DNA of 64,000 nucleotides from Streptomyces sp. NBC_01264. GTDB taxonomy: Bacteria; Actinomycetota; Actinomycetes; Streptomycetales; Streptomycetaceae. The stretch covers positions 1,736,001 to 1,800,000 of the forward strand of contig NZ_JAPEOX010000001.1 in NCBI RefSeq assembly GCF_026340675.1, written 5' to 3'. A program made the translations under genes and the position numbers. This document shows positions 26,842 to 36,053 of this stretch, piece after piece; within the stretch, counting starts at the first letter, position 1; every line of letters starts with the position of its first letter. The notes below the pieces were generated by a model. It was given only the letters and a program-made list of their open reading frames with translations, was not told the origin of the DNA and did not search any database.

Positions 26842-28086
26842 ATGGACCTGCTGAACACCCTCGTGGACAAGGGGCTGCGGCGTGAGCTGCCGACCCGCGA
26901 AGAGGCACTCGCCGTGCTGGCGACCTCTGACGACGAACTGCTCGACGTGGTGGCCGCGGCCGGCAAGGTGCGCCGACAGTGGTTCGGACGCCGGGTCAAG
27001 CTGAACTACCTGGTCAACCTGAAGTCGGGGCTCTGCCCCGAGGACTGCTCGTACTGTTCCCAGCGCCTGGGATCGAAGGCCGAGATCCTCAAGTACACGT
27101 GGCTGAAGCCCGAGGAGGCCTCCCAGGCCGCCGCCGCGGGCGTCGCGGGCGGGGCCAAGCGGGTCTGTCTGGTGGCGAGCGGCCGCGGTCCGACGGACCG
27201 CGACGTGGACCGGGTCGGCAAGACGATCGCGGCCATCAAGGAGGCGAACGAGGGCGTCGAGGTGTGCGCCTGCCTCGGTCTGCTCTCGGACGGCCAGGCC
27301 GAGCGCCTGAAGGACGCGGGCGCGGATGCCTACAACCACAACCTGAACACTTCCGAGGCCACGTACGGCCAGATCACCAAGACCCACACCTACGCGGACC
27401 GGGTCGACACGGTGCAGAAGGCGCACGCCGCCGGCCTGTCGGCCTGCTCGGGCCTGATCGCGGGCATGGGCGAGAGCGACGAGGACCTCGTCGACGTCGT
27501 CTACGCGCTGCGCGAGCTCGACAGCGACTCGGTCCCGGTCAACTTCCTGATCCCCTTCGAGGGCACCCCGCTCGCCAAGGAGTGGAACCTCACCCCGCAG
27601 CGCGCCCTGCGCATCCTCGCGATGGTCCGCTTCGTCTGCCCCGACGTCGAGGTCCGCATCGCGGGAGGCCGCGAGGTGCACCTGCGCACCCTGCAGCCGC
27701 TGGCGCTGCACATCGCGAACTCGATCTTCCTCGGCGACTACCTGACCAGCGAGGGCCAGGCCGGACAGGCCGACCTCGAGATGATCGCGGACGCCGGTTT
27801 CGAGGTGGAGGGCGCCGGTACGACGACCCTTCCCGCGCACCGCTCCGACATCGCGGCGGCGGCCACCGCCACCGGCGGCTGCGGTTCGAAGGGCTCCGGC
27901 GCCTCGGTCTGCGGCTCCTCCGCCACGGACGAGGCGGCCGGCTGCGGTTCGGCGTGCGGCGGCTGCTCGGGTCACGCCGGGCACGAGGCCCCCGTACCGG
28001 TCCAGGCGGAGGCCGGTGACGTCCGCTCCGACCTGGTGGCGGTCCGCCGTCGCGGTGCGGGAACGGATCTCGCGCCCAATGCCTAA
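26842..28086 (+). CDS. bioB: biotin synthase
   Basis: 414 residues. Radical-SAM enzyme that inserts sulphur into dethiobiotin. The SAM cluster motif is [10 protein letters not shown] near residue 66; the second cluster ligands lie in [16 protein letters not shown] and the conserved arginine in VRIAGGREV. After about residue 340 the chain becomes a Cys/Gly/Ser-rich tail with [17 protein letters not shown] chosen; an in-frame GTG at 26821 would add seven residues. Divergent from bioF; bioA originally followed directly (see the IS entry). Confidence 0.95.
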   Translation: MDLLNTLVDKGLRRELPTREEALAVLATSDDELLDVVAAAGKVRRQWFGRRVKLNYLVNLKSGLCPEDCSYCSQRLGSKAEILKYTWLKPEEASQAAAAGVAGGAKRVCLVASGRGPTDRDVDRVGKTIAAIKEANEGVEVCACLGLLSDGQAERLKDAGADAYNHNLNTSEATYGQITKTHTYADRVDTVQKAHAAGLSACSGLIAGMGESDEDLVDVVYALRELDSDSVPVNFLIPFEGTPLAKEWNLTPQRALRILAMVRFVCPDVEVRIAGGREVHLRTLQPLALHIANSIFLGDYLTSEGQAGQADLEMIADAGFEVEGAGTTTLPAHRSDIAAAATATGGCGSKGSGASVCGSSATDEAAGCGSACGGCSGHAGHEAPVPVQAEAGDVRSDLVAVRRRGAGTDLAPNA

Positions 28087-28093
28087 TGGGACG

Positions 28094-28099
28094 TATCGG
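28094..28099 (+). promoter_or_regulatory. left-end half of a junction promoter (-10 TATCGG)
   Basis: In a circular form of the IS, TTGACA at the right end (29552-29557) would stand 17 bases before TATCGG at the left end. This would make a promoter reading through the left end into the transposase, as known for other IS110 elements. Confidence 0.45.
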
Positions 28100-28105
28100 G
28101 TCGTA

Positions 28106-28328
28106 GAGACTTGATGTTGTAGCCGCCAGCAGGTGAGCACTTCCGATGCCGGAGCCGTTCGAGTTCTGTGGTCAGACCGTGCCCCTGCTGGTCGGCCGGG
28201 AGGCCATGACCGCTGATGGGATGGCGTGCCCGCCCACGGGCGTGAGCACTGGATCCATTAGGCCGCGTGCCGTGCCTTCCGCAGGCTGCTGTGCAACTGA
28301 ACGAACGGATACGAGCGGGAGAGAACTG
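28106..28328 (+). ncRNA. candidate bridge RNA of the IS110 element
   Basis: The non-coding left end carries GGTCAGAC (28170-28177), complementary to GTCTGACC at the start of bioA, and ATGGGATG (28216-28223), identical to the junction. Together they cover the contiguous target ATGGGATGTCTGACC with one base of overlap. Between them is a potential hairpin (GGTCGGCC GGGA GGCC..GACC). GATACG at 28308-28313 is complementary to CGTATC at the element's own left edge, as a donor guide would be. RNA ends and folding are inferred, not seen. CCAGCAGG (28126-28133) could instead pair with CCTGCTGG (28184-28191). Confidence 0.55.
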
Positions 28329-29555
28329 TTGCTGCTGATCGGTGACGACTGGGCCGAAGACCATCACGATGTCGAGGTCCAGGACGGGACGGGCCGCAAG
28401 CTGGCCGTCGCGACCCTGCCCGAGGGGGTGGAGGGCATCGCGAAACTGCACGCGCTCATCGCGAAGTACGGTGGCGCGGATGTGGACTCCGCCGAGGTGG
28501 TGGTGGGGATCGAGACCGATCGCGGCCCGTGGGTGCAGGCCCTGATCGCCTCCGGCTACCAGGTGTTCGCGATCAACCCGAGGCAGGTCAACCGGTTCAA
28601 GGAACGCTACGGAACCTCCGGCGCCAAGAGCGATAAAGGCGATGCGCACGCGCTGGCAGACATGGTCCGTATCGACCGTGACCAGTTGCGGCCCGTCGCT
28701 GGAGACAGCGAGCAGGCCCAGGCCGTGAAGGTCGTCGCCCGTGCCCACCAGACACTGATCTGGGAACGCACCCGCACCTTCCAGCGGCTGCGCAATACGC
28801 TGCGCGAGTACTTCCCCGCGGCCCTGGACGCCTACGCCGACTTGGCGCTGACCAGCACGGACGCACTGGAGCTGCTGATCAAGGCGCCCACGCCCGCCAC
28901 CGCGGCGAAGCTGACGCGCCCCCAGATCACCGCGGTCCTGACCCGCCACCGCCGGCACAACCGGCCCCAGAAAGCCGCCACGATCCAGACCGCGCTGCGA
29001 GAAGAACACCTCGGTCTGCCCGAACCGGTGACCGCCGCCTACGCGGCCGCCGCGACAGCCCACGCGCGCCTGCTGATCAGTCTGAACGAGCAGATAGCCG
29101 AGCTCGAAAGGCAGGTGAAGGCACATTTTCTTGAGCACCCGGACGCTGAGATCTACCTCTCGATGCCCGGCATCGCGGAGATCACCGGCGCCCGGGTGCT
29201 CGCCGAGTTCGGGGACGACCCCACCCGCTACGACAACGCGAAGGCCCGCAAGAACTACGCCGGGACCAGCCCTATCACCCGGGCCTCCGGCAAGAGCCAC
29301 ACCGTCCAGGCCCGCTACGTCCGCAACAACCGCCTCGCCTCGGCCCTGCAACTCCAGGCGTTCTCCGCGCTGAACACCTCACCCGGCGCCCGCCGCTACT
29401 ACGACAAGCAGCGCGCCCGCGACGCCGGCTACAACCCTGCCCTCCGCCAGGTCGGAAACCGCCTCGTCGGCATCCTCCACGGATGCCTCAAAACCCGCAC
29501 CCACTACGACGAAGCAACCGCCTGGTCACACCACGCCCAGCTCTATCCCTCTTGA
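28329..29555 (+). CDS. IS110-family DEDD transposase
   Basis: 408 residues. N-terminal RuvC-like domain with acidic residues in [21 protein letters not shown] and [15 protein letters not shown]-terminal Transposase_20 domain with [19 protein letters not shown] and the nucleophile serine in [13 protein letters not shown]. Apparently intact. I start at TTG 28329, with CGGGAG seven bases upstream, because the family begins right before the IGDDWAED strand; an upstream extension would lie in the non-coding end. Confidence 0.88.
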   Translation: MLLIGDDWAEDHHDVEVQDGTGRKLAVATLPEGVEGIAKLHALIAKYGGADVDSAEVVVGIETDRGPWVQALIASGYQVFAINPRQVNRFKERYGTSGAKSDKGDAHALADMVRIDRDQLRPVAGDSEQAQAVKVVARAHQTLIWERTRTFQRLRNTLREYFPAALDAYADLALTSTDALELLIKAPTPATAAKLTRPQITAVLTRHRRHNRPQKAATIQTALREEHLGLPEPVTAAYAAAATAHARLLISLNEQIAELERQVKAHFLEHPDAEIYLSMPGIAEITGARVLAEFGDDPTRYDNAKARKNYAGTSPITRASGKSHTVQARYVRNNRLASALQLQAFSALNTSPGARRYYDKQRARDAGYNPALRQVGNRLVGILHGCLKTRTHYDEATAWSHHAQLYPS

Positions 29556-29571
29556 CATGAAACGGCATGGG

Positions 29572-30903
29572 ATGTCTGACCAGCACCACGCGCAGCACTC
29601 GCCCGACGCGCTGCCGGCCGCCGAGCTCCTCGCGCTGGACCGGCAGCACGTCTGGCACCCGTACGGCCCGATGCCCGGGCGGCAGGAGCCGCTCGTCGTC
29701 GCCTCCGCCTCGGGGGTCCGCCTCCGGCTGGCCGAGCCCTCGCAGGGGCACGACGAGCTGGTCGACGGCATGTCCTCCTGGTGGTCGGCGATCCACGGGT
29801 ACAACCACCCGGCACTGAACGAGGCGGTCACCGGCCAGCTCGGCCGGATGTCGCACGTGATGTTCGGCGGGCTCACCCACGAGCCCGCCGTCCGGCTGGC
29901 CGCGAAGCTCGTCGAGCTCACCCCGGCCGGCCTGGAGCACGTCTTCCTCGCCGACTCGGGCTCGGTCTCCGTCGAGGTCGCGGTGAAGATGTGCCTGCAG
30001 TACTGGCGTTCGGTGGGGCGCCCCGAGAAGAGCCGCCTCCTGACCTGGCGGGGCGGCTACCACGGGGACACCTGGCAGCCGATGGCCGTCTGCGACCCCG
30101 AGGGCGGCATGCACGAGCTGTGGTCGGGCATCCTCCCGCGCCAGCTCTTCGCGGACGCCCCGCCGAGCGGCTTCTCCGCTCCCCTGGACGAGTCCTACGT
30201 CGCCCACCTGCGCTATATGCTCTCCGCGCACCGGGACGAACTGGCGGCCGTGATCGTGGAGCCGGTGGTCCAGGGCGCGGGCGGCATGCGCTTCCACAAC
30301 CCGGGCTACCTCCGGGTGCTGCGGGACCTGTGCGACGAGTTCGACGTCCTGCTCATCCTGGACGAGATCGCCACCGGCTTCGGCCGTACGGGCGCGCTGT
30401 TCGCGGCGGACCACGCCGGGATCACCCCCGACGTGATGTGCCTGGGCAAGGCGCTGACCGGCGGCTACCTCACCCTCGCCGCCACGCTCTGCACGGAGCG
30501 GGTCGCGGACGGCATCTCGCGGGGCGAGGTCCCGGTGCTGGCCCACGGGCCGACCTTCATGGGCAACCCGCTGGCCACCGCGGTGGCCCTGGCCTCCATC
30601 GACCTGCTGCTCGGCCAGGACTGGCAGGGCGAGGTCAAGCGCATCGAGGCCGCCCTGCTGGAGGGCCTGGCCCCGGCCGCGGAGCTGCCGGGCGTCCAGG
30701 AGGTACGGGTCCAGGGCGCGATCGGCGTCATCCAGCTCGACCACCCGGTCGACATGGCCCGCGCCACGGCGGCGGCGGTCCGGGAGGGCGTGTGGCTGCG
30801 CCCGTTCCGGGACCTGATCTACACGATGCCGCCGTTCGTGGCGGGCGACGCCGACCTGGCCCGCATCTGTCGGGCCGTGGTCGCGGCAGCGAGGGAGGCC
30901 TGA
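29572..30903 (+). CDS. bioA: adenosylmethionine-8-amino-7-oxononanoate aminotransferase
   Basis: 443 residues. PLP transaminase making 7,8-diaminopelargonate with SAM as amino donor. Start region [50 protein letters not shown] and the PLP lysine in [11 protein letters not shown] are present. The ATG at 29572 (MSDQHH) is the likely original start; the one at 29557 comes from IS sequence. The IS has replaced its upstream region. Confidence 0.94.
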   Translation: MSDQHHAQHSPDALPAAELLALDRQHVWHPYGPMPGRQEPLVVASASGVRLRLAEPSQGHDELVDGMSSWWSAIHGYNHPALNEAVTGQLGRMSHVMFGGLTHEPAVRLAAKLVELTPAGLEHVFLADSGSVSVEVAVKMCLQYWRSVGRPEKSRLLTWRGGYHGDTWQPMAVCDPEGGMHELWSGILPRQLFADAPPSGFSAPLDESYVAHLRYMLSAHRDELAAVIVEPVVQGAGGMRFHNPGYLRVLRDLCDEFDVLLILDEIATGFGRTGALFAADHAGITPDVMCLGKALTGGYLTLAATLCTERVADGISRGEVPVLAHGPTFMGNPLATAVALASIDLLLGQDWQGEVKRIEAALLEGLAPAAELPGVQEVRVQGAIGVIQLDHPVDMARATAAAVREGVWLRPFRDLIYTMPPFVAGDADLARICRAVVAAAREA

Positions 30904-30904
30904 G

Positions 30905-31606
30905 ATGGCGGTACTGATGGTCTCGGGGACGGGAACCGAGATCGGCAAGACGGTCGTCACCTCGGCCGTCGCGGCGGCCGCGCTCGCGGCAAACCTCTCG
31001 GTGGCCGTCCTGAAGCCGGCCCAGACGGGCGTCGGCCCGGACGAGCCCGGGGACGCGGCGGAGGTCGGCCGGCTGGCCGGCTCCGCCGTCACCACGGTCG
31101 AACTGGCCCGCTATCCGGAGCCGCTGGCCCCGGACACGGCGGCCCGGCGCTCGGGGCTCCCGACGCTCTCCCCCGAGCGGATCGCCGAGGCGGCGCGCGA
31201 GCTCGCCCTCTCCCACGACCTGGTCCTGGTCGAGGGCGCGGGCGGCCTCCTGGTCCGCTTCGACGAGGCCGGGCACACCCTCGCGGACGCGGCCCGCCTG
31301 CTCGGCGCCCCGGTGCTGATCGTGGCTCCGGCCGGTCTCGGCACCCTCAACTCCACCGCGCTGACGGCGGAGGCGCTCCGGGCCCGCGGCCTGACCTCCC
31401 CGGGCGTGGTGATCGGCAGCTGGCCGGCCGAGCCCGACCTGGCCGCCCGCTGCAACCTGGCCGACCTGCCCTCGGTCTCCGGACTCCCGCTCCTGGGCGC
31501 GGTCCCGGCCGGAGCGGGCGCCTTCGCCCCGGCGGCCTTCCGCGGCGCGGCGCCCGACTGGCTCGCCGCCCCCCTCCACGGCACCTGGTCGGCGCCCTCC
31601 GGCTGA
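30905..31606 (+). CDS. bioD: dethiobiotin synthetase
   Basis: 233 residues. ATP-dependent carboxylase closing the ureido ring. P-loop [11 protein letters not shown] near the start, KPAQTG substrate lysine, [11 protein letters not shown] block. Begins one base after the bioA stop, so it is co-transcribed with it. Confidence 0.94.
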   Translation: MAVLMVSGTGTEIGKTVVTSAVAAAALAANLSVAVLKPAQTGVGPDEPGDAAEVGRLAGSAVTTVELARYPEPLAPDTAARRSGLPTLSPERIAEAARELALSHDLVLVEGAGGLLVRFDEAGHTLADAARLLGAPVLIVAPAGLGTLNSTALTAEALRARGLTSPGVVIGSWPAEPDLAARCNLADLPSVSGLPLLGAVPAGAGAFAPAAFRGAAPDWLAAPLHGTWSAPSG

Positions 31607-31759
31607 CCCCGCCGCCGCGGGCGGACCCGGGCGGCAGGGCCCCGTACGGCGTCCCGCCCGCCCCGGTCCGTGGGGCCGGACGGGGGAACGGGCGCCGCCG
31701 CACGCCCACCCGGCGGTGTCGCGACGGGCAGTGGCGCCGGGGCCGATGAGGATCGGCGC

Positions 31760-32626
31760 GTGGGCTTCCTCGTGCCGGTCCTCTTCGCGCTGTTCGCGGC
31801 GCTCAGCAACGCGCTCGCGACCGTGCTCCAGCGGCGGGCGGCACTCACCGTGCCGCAGAGCGACGGATTCCGCTTCGGGCTGGTGCTCGACCTGCTGCGG
31901 CAGCCGCTCTGGATCGGCGGGATCCTGGCGGTGATCGCGGCCGGTGTCGGGCAGGCCGTGGCACTGGCCACGGGCGCGCTGGCCCTCGTACAGCCCCTGT
32001 TCGTCCTGGAGCTGCCGCTCGCGCTGCTGATCGCCTCGCTGGTGACGCGGACCCGGATGCCGAGGTCGCTGTGGCTGGCCGTGGCAGGAGTGGTGGCCGG
32101 ACTCGGGATCGTCCTGGTGGCCGCCTCGCCGACGGGGAACCGTACGGATGTCCCGGCCGGCCGCTGGGTCCTGGCCCTGGCGGCGTGCGCGGTCGCGGTG
32201 GCGGTGCTCGCCGTGACGGGCCTGCGGCGACGGCCCGGCCGGATGCGGGCCGGCTGCCTCGGCGCGGCCACCGCCGTCTGCTACGCGCTGACCGCCGCGC
32301 TGATGAAGTCGGCCATGCACGTCCTCGACGAACACGGCATCGGCACCTTCCTGCGCACCTGGGAGACCTACGCCTTCGCCGCGACCGGCATCTGCGCCCT
32401 CCTGTTCCTCGAACACGCCATGCAGGGCGGCCCCCTGGTCGCCTCCCAGCCCGCACTGACCCTCGGCGACGCGGGCGTCAGCGTCGCGCTGGGCGTACTC
32501 CTGTACGAGGAACAGCTCCGGGCCCACTGGTGGCTGCTGCCCCAGCTGCTGGGCCTGTCCCTGATCTGCGCCGGAGTACTCACCCTGGCCAGGCAGGACC
32601 CGGAAACCACCGCCGACACACCGTGA
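31760..32626 (+). CDS. DMT/EamA-like multi-spanning membrane protein
   Basis: 288 residues with about nine to ten hydrophobic helices in two halves, as in DMT transporters and the related magnesium-transporter-NIPA-like family; the second half carries LEHAMQGGPLVASQPALTLGDAGVS, a block seen in that group. Substrate unknown. GTG start with GAGGA eight bases upstream; 153 bp after bioD. Confidence 0.8.
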   Translation: MGFLVPVLFALFAALSNALATVLQRRAALTVPQSDGFRFGLVLDLLRQPLWIGGILAVIAAGVGQAVALATGALALVQPLFVLELPLALLIASLVTRTRMPRSLWLAVAGVVAGLGIVLVAASPTGNRTDVPAGRWVLALAACAVAVAVLAVTGLRRRPGRMRAGCLGAATAVCYALTAALMKSAMHVLDEHGIGTFLRTWETYAFAATGICALLFLEHAMQGGPLVASQPALTLGDAGVSVALGVLLYEEQLRAHWWLLPQLLGLSLICAGVLTLARQDPETTADTP

Positions 32627-32639
32627 CCCGGCGAGCGGG

Positions 32640-33240
32640 CGGCTGCGCCCTCGGAAGGTTCGGCGGCCTCGGCCGGACCAGCAACCGTAGCGGGGCCGAC
32701 GGCCACGGCGGGGTCTGCAGGCCCGGCCACGTCAGCGGGATCGGCCGCGTCAACGGCCTTGGCCGGGTCAACGGGCTCGGCCCACCCGGCGGGATCTGCG
32801 GGCTCGGCCCGCTCGGCGGCCTCGGCAGGGTGGGGCGGGTCAGCGGCCTTGGCCGAGTCAGCAGGCTCGGCCGCGTCAACGGCCTTGGCCGGGTCAACGG
32901 GCTCGGCCCACCCGGCGGCGTCTGCAGGCTCGGCCGACTCAGCGGCCTCGGCCGGGTCAACGGACTCGGGTGGGGCGGCGGGCTCAGCCAGGTCAGCGGC
33001 CTCGGCGGGATGGTGCGGGTCTGCGGCCTTGGCCGGGGCAACGGCCTCGGCCAGGTCAGCGGCCTCGGCGGGATCGGGCGGGTCAGCGGCCTTGGCCGGG
33101 GCAGCGGGATCGGGCGGGCGGCGGACTCGGCCGGGGCAACGGGATCGGCCGAGTCACCGGCCTTGGCCGAGTCTGCGGGCTCAGCCGGGTCAGTGGCCTT
33201 GGCCGGGGCTGCGGGCTCGGGTGGGGCGGCGGTCGTCGTG
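32640..33240. repeat. 600-bp block of degenerate 18-bp repeats
   Basis: Repeats of the type GGCYTCGGCCGRGTCARC fill the gap between the membrane protein gene and the lipoprotein gene. A longer unit of about 40 bp starting CAACGGCCTTGGCCGGGTCA occurs at 32751 and 32878. On the minus strand one phase reads Ala/Pro/Lys/Asp/Glu-rich (PAKAADPAEAAD-like) without stop from about 33110 to 32630, but it has no start codon, and the phase shifts near 33110-33125. I see no supported gene here. Confidence 0.8.
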
Positions 33241-33276
33241 GGGGCGGTGGCCCCGAGGGGTCGGCGGCGTCGCCGG

Positions 33277-33930
33277 TCAGTGGCCTCCGCGGGGCTCCAG
33301 GCAGCCGCCTTCGACGTACATCCCGTGGGCCTCCACGGTCACCGGCGGGCCCAGCCGGCCCGTCACGCACGGGCCGCTCTCGGGGACCGACAGGACGAAC
33401 GAGACGTTCACCGCCCCGGATCCGTAGACACCCCCGCCCTCGAACCCGTACCCCAGCCCGGTCAGGACCGCGCGGAGCTCATCCGCCGAGTGCGGGGCAC
33501 CCTTCGCGCCGGAGCCGCCCGTCATCGCCGCCTTGATCCGCGCGGCGTGCGCGGCGCCCCGGCAGCGGGCTCCGGGGGTGAGCGGTGCCTGCTGTTTGAA
33601 GGCGTGGTTCTCCGCGTACTTGCGCGCCTCGGGATCCGCGGGCAGCTCTCCCCCGGGGGATGCGCCGATCGCCCGTTCTCCCTCGCCCGAGCCAGCGCCC
33701 GCGCCCGCGCCCCCGCACCGCGCAGCGATCGCGGGGAACAGCTTGTCGTGGCGCGCGACCGCCGTGGCCGCCTGCGCCGCGTAGTCCACTGAGGGAGTCG
33801 CCGCAGGCGCCGACGGCTCGGCCGGGGAACCGGCGCCCGCGGCCCTCGTGCCACAGCCCGTCAGCGCGACCGCTCCGGCGGCGAGGAGCAGCGCCGCGCC
33901 ACGCGTACGGGTGCGGGAGCGCGGCCTCAC
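33277..33930 (-). CDS. predicted lipoprotein, unknown family
   Basis: 217 residues. Basic leader (RPRSRTRTR), hydrophobic stretch and lipobox (LTGC, about residue 26). The rest is Ala/Gly-rich at first, then a compact domain with three cysteines (RCRGA, PCVTG, GGCLEP). Starts at a GTG that overlaps the acetyltransferase stop (GTGA), so the two genes are coupled. No family recognised. Confidence 0.7.
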   Translation of the reverse strand: MRPRSRTRTRGAALLLAAGAVALTGCGTRAAGAGSPAEPSAPAATPSVDYAAQAATAVARHDKLFPAIAARCGGAGAGAGSGEGERAIGASPGGELPADPEARKYAENHAFKQQAPLTPGARCRGAAHAARIKAAMTGGSGAKGAPHSADELRAVLTGLGYGFEGGGVYGSGAVNVSFVLSVPESGPCVTGRLGPPVTVEAHGMYVEGGCLEPRGGH

Positions 33931-34358
33931 GGCGTCTCCACCAGCGGCTTGACCCAGCGCCGCCAGTGATCCTCTCGGTGGTAGCCGGCCGCGGCCCAGG
34001 CCCGCTGCGCGCGTTCGTTCGCTTCGAGGACCATCGCGTCACCGCGTCGGCCCCCGACGGCGACGAAGCGCCGTTCGGCCGCCTCCAGGAGCCCCGTGGC
34101 GATCCCCTGACGGCGACGGGACGGCAGTACGGCGAGCCGGTACAGGGACGCCCGCCAGCCGTCCCACCCGGCGATCACGGAGCCGACCAGGACCCCGTCG
34201 GCCTCCGCGAGGATCAGCGCTTCGGGGTCGCGGGTGACGAGCCGGGTCACGCCGTCCGCGTCGTCCGTGATCGAGGTGCCCTCTGCGGCTTCCTTCCAGA
34301 AGGCGAGAACGGCCCCGGCATCGGCCGGCACGGCGGCCCGTATGTGCAGATCGGTCAT
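33927..34358 (-). CDS. GNAT family N-acetyltransferase
   Basis: 143 residues with the GNAT fold: IRAAVPADAGAVLAFW, ALILAEADGVLVGSV, then the acetyl-CoA loop LAVLPSRRRQGIATGLLEAAE (R/QxxGxG/A pattern) and MVLEANERAQRAWAAAGY. Substrate unknown. Confidence 0.85.
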   Translation of the reverse strand: MTDLHIRAAVPADAGAVLAFWKEAAEGTSITDDADGVTRLVTRDPEALILAEADGVLVGSVIAGWDGWRASLYRLAVLPSRRRQGIATGLLEAAERRFVAVGGRRGDAMVLEANERAQRAWAAAGYHREDHWRRWVKPLVETP

Positions 34359-34620
34359 GTCCCGGAGCCAAGCACGCGCGGCCGGTGGCCCGCCACCGAC
34401 TTCCGCCTGCCGAGACGTGCCGCGGGCTCGTCCGCGCCCGTCTCCCTGACGCCGGCCCGGGTGGGATGCGAGGATCGTTCACATCCGACCCCATCAGGGC
34501 CTCAGGCCCCCGGAGCCGGGCGGGTCCGCCGAAGGAATGATCCATCCACTTTGCTCTTCCTTTACCCTGTAGGCAGCTGTTCCTCTCCTCCCCTCGAACG
34601 AAAGGTGTGAGCGTCCGTCC

Positions 34621-34716
34621 ATGGGCGAGCCTCCCAGTCCCCTCCCTTCCCGTCCGCGACAGCGCGCGACACCCCTCCTCCTGGCTGATCATGGGACGGA
34701 GGTGAAGGACCGATGA
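34621..34716 (+). CDS. candidate 31-codon leader ORF, proline-rich
   Basis: ATG-initiated reading frame whose TGA overlaps the ATG of the next gene (ATGA). The peptide begins MGEPPSPLPSRPRQR: acidic and proline residues first, then basic ones. That is close in composition to the MgtL leader of enterobacterial Mg2+ genes. The ribosome site is weak (GAAAGG 15 bases upstream), so translation is not certain. Confidence 0.35.
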   Translation: MGEPPSPLPSRPRQRATPLLLADHGTEVKDR

Positions 34717-36053
34717 CCGAAGTGCTCCTGCTCGTCGTGGCGCTGTTGCTCTGCCTTGCCTGCGGAGTCTTCGTCGCGGCCGAGTTCTCGCTGACCACCA
34801 TCGAGCGCAGCGAACTGGAACGGGCCGTCGAGCGCGGCGAACGCGGCGCCGACAGCGCGCTGACCGCGGTCCGCAGCCTGACCTTCCAGCTCTCCGGCGC
34901 CCAGCTGGGCATCACCGTGACCGGCCTGGTCATCGGCATGATCTCCAAGCCCTCGATCGCCGCCCTCCTCAAGGGCCCCTTCGAGGCCATGGGACTGTCG
35001 GCCGGAGCCGCGTCCTCCACCGCGCTGATCCTCGGCACCGTGCTGTCGACCGTCGTCCTGATGGTCGTGGGCGAGCTCGTCCCCAAGAACTGGGCAATCT
35101 CCTCCCCGCTGGCCGTCGCCAAGCGGGTCGCCACGTTCCAGCGGGTCTTCAGCCGTGCCTTCAGGCCCCTCATCAGCCATCTGAACACCACGGCGAACCA
35201 CATGGTGCGCCGGTTCGGCATGGAGCCCGCCGAGGAACTCGCCTCGGCACGCACCCCGCAGGAGCTGGCGGCCCTGGCCCGGCACTCCGCGCGGGCGGGC
35301 GCCCTGGAGAAGGACACCGCCGAACTGTTCATGCGGACCCTGAACCTCGCCGACCTGACCGCGGAGAACGTCATGACCCCGCGGGTCCAGGTCACCGCCC
35401 TCGACCTGCAGACCACCGCCGAGGACGTGGCGAACGCGACGCTCGCCACCGGCCTGTCCCGATTCCCGGTCTACCGGGGCAGCCTGGACAGCGTCGTCGG
35501 CACCGTCCACATCAAGGACGTACTGGCCCTGCCGGCGGAGGACCGGCACCGCACCCCGGTGTCGCAGCTGCTGCGCGAACCCCTCCTCGTACCGGAGTCG
35601 CTGACCGTGGACCGGCTGCTGGACCGGCTGTCCGGGAAGCAGACCATGGCCGTGGTCATCGACGAGTACGGCGGCACGGCCGGTGTGGCCACGCTGGAGG
35701 ACATCGTCGAGGAGGTCGTCGGCGAGGTCCGCGACGAGCACGACCCGCACGAGACCCCCGACCTGGCCCCGGCCGGGGAGGACGACTCCGGTCACACCCT
35801 GTACTCGGCGGACGGCTCCGCACGCACTGACCAGCTCCAGCGGATCGGACTGCGCGTGCCGGACGGCCCGTACGAGACGCTGGCCGGTCTGATAGCGACC
35901 GAGCTGGGGCGGATCCCGGTGGTGGGCGACAGCCTGGAGCTCGACGGCTGGCGCCTGGACGTGGTGGACGCGAGTGGGCGGCGGGCCGCGCGGGTGCTGT
36001 TGCACGTGCCGGCCGAACCGACCCCCGGTGATGGTGTGGAGGAGGCCCGATGA
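34713..36053 (+). CDS. CNNM/CorC-type membrane protein with CBS domains
   Basis: 446 residues ('hemolysin family' in many annotations). N-terminal DUF21 domain with three to four helices (VAAEFSLTTIERSELE; SGAQLGITVTGLVIGMI; VVGELVPKNWAIS), then a CBS pair (MTPRVQVTALD ... SRFPVYRG ... MAVVIDEYGGTAGVATLEDIVEEVVGE) and a C-terminal CorC/HlyC domain (VPDGPYETLAGLI). Members of this family carry Mg2+ or Co2+ across the membrane. Coupled to a second family member downstream. Confidence 0.9.
   Translation: MTEVLLLVVALLLCLACGVFVAAEFSLTTIERSELERAVERGERGADSALTAVRSLTFQLSGAQLGITVTGLVIGMISKPSIAALLKGPFEAMGLSAGAASSTALILGTVLSTVVLMVVGELVPKNWAISSPLAVAKRVATFQRVFSRAFRPLISHLNTTANHMVRRFGMEPAEELASARTPQELAALARHSARAGALEKDTAELFMRTLNLADLTAENVMTPRVQVTALDLQTTAEDVANATLATGLSRFPVYRGSLDSVVGTVHIKDVLALPAEDRHRTPVSQLLREPLLVPESLTVDRLLDRLSGKQTMAVVIDEYGGTAGVATLEDIVEEVVGEVRDEHDPHETPDLAPAGEDDSGHTLYSADGSARTDQLQRIGLRVPDGPYETLAGLIATELGRIPVVGDSLELDGWRLDVVDASGRRAARVLLHVPAEPTPGDGVEEAR

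Larger units (their letters stand above)
28087..29567 (+). mobile_element. IS110-family insertion sequence between bioB and bioA
   Basis: About 1.48 kb. The hexamer ATGGGA occurs at both edges (28086-28091 and 29567-29572). Removing one copy with everything between restores bioB...TAATGGGATGTCTGACC...bioA, with the two genes four bases apart. There are no terminal inverted repeats, as expected for IS110. The left non-coding end is about 242 bp and the right end only about 12 bp after the transposase stop, the layout of the IS110 group proper rather than IS1111. Exact ends are uncertain by up to the 6-bp overlap. Confidence 0.8.

Noticed and set aside
28146..28328. Transposase start upstream at 28146 or other early codons
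   Set aside because: The extra 61 codons are not like other IS110 proteins and would cover the putative RNA region.
29557..29571. ATG at 29557 as bioA start
   Set aside because: Those five codons come from the IS right end; the family start is the ATG at 29572.
32640..33240. Possible CRISPR or clustered operator array
   Set aside because: Repeats are degenerate, contiguous and lie in codon-length periods; no spacer pattern.
32071..33792. Long plus-strand Gly-rich frame (GLGRVNGLGPPGG-like) through the repeat block
   Set aside because: It begins antisense-like within the membrane protein gene in another frame, has no ribosome site and is created by the 18-bp repeat.
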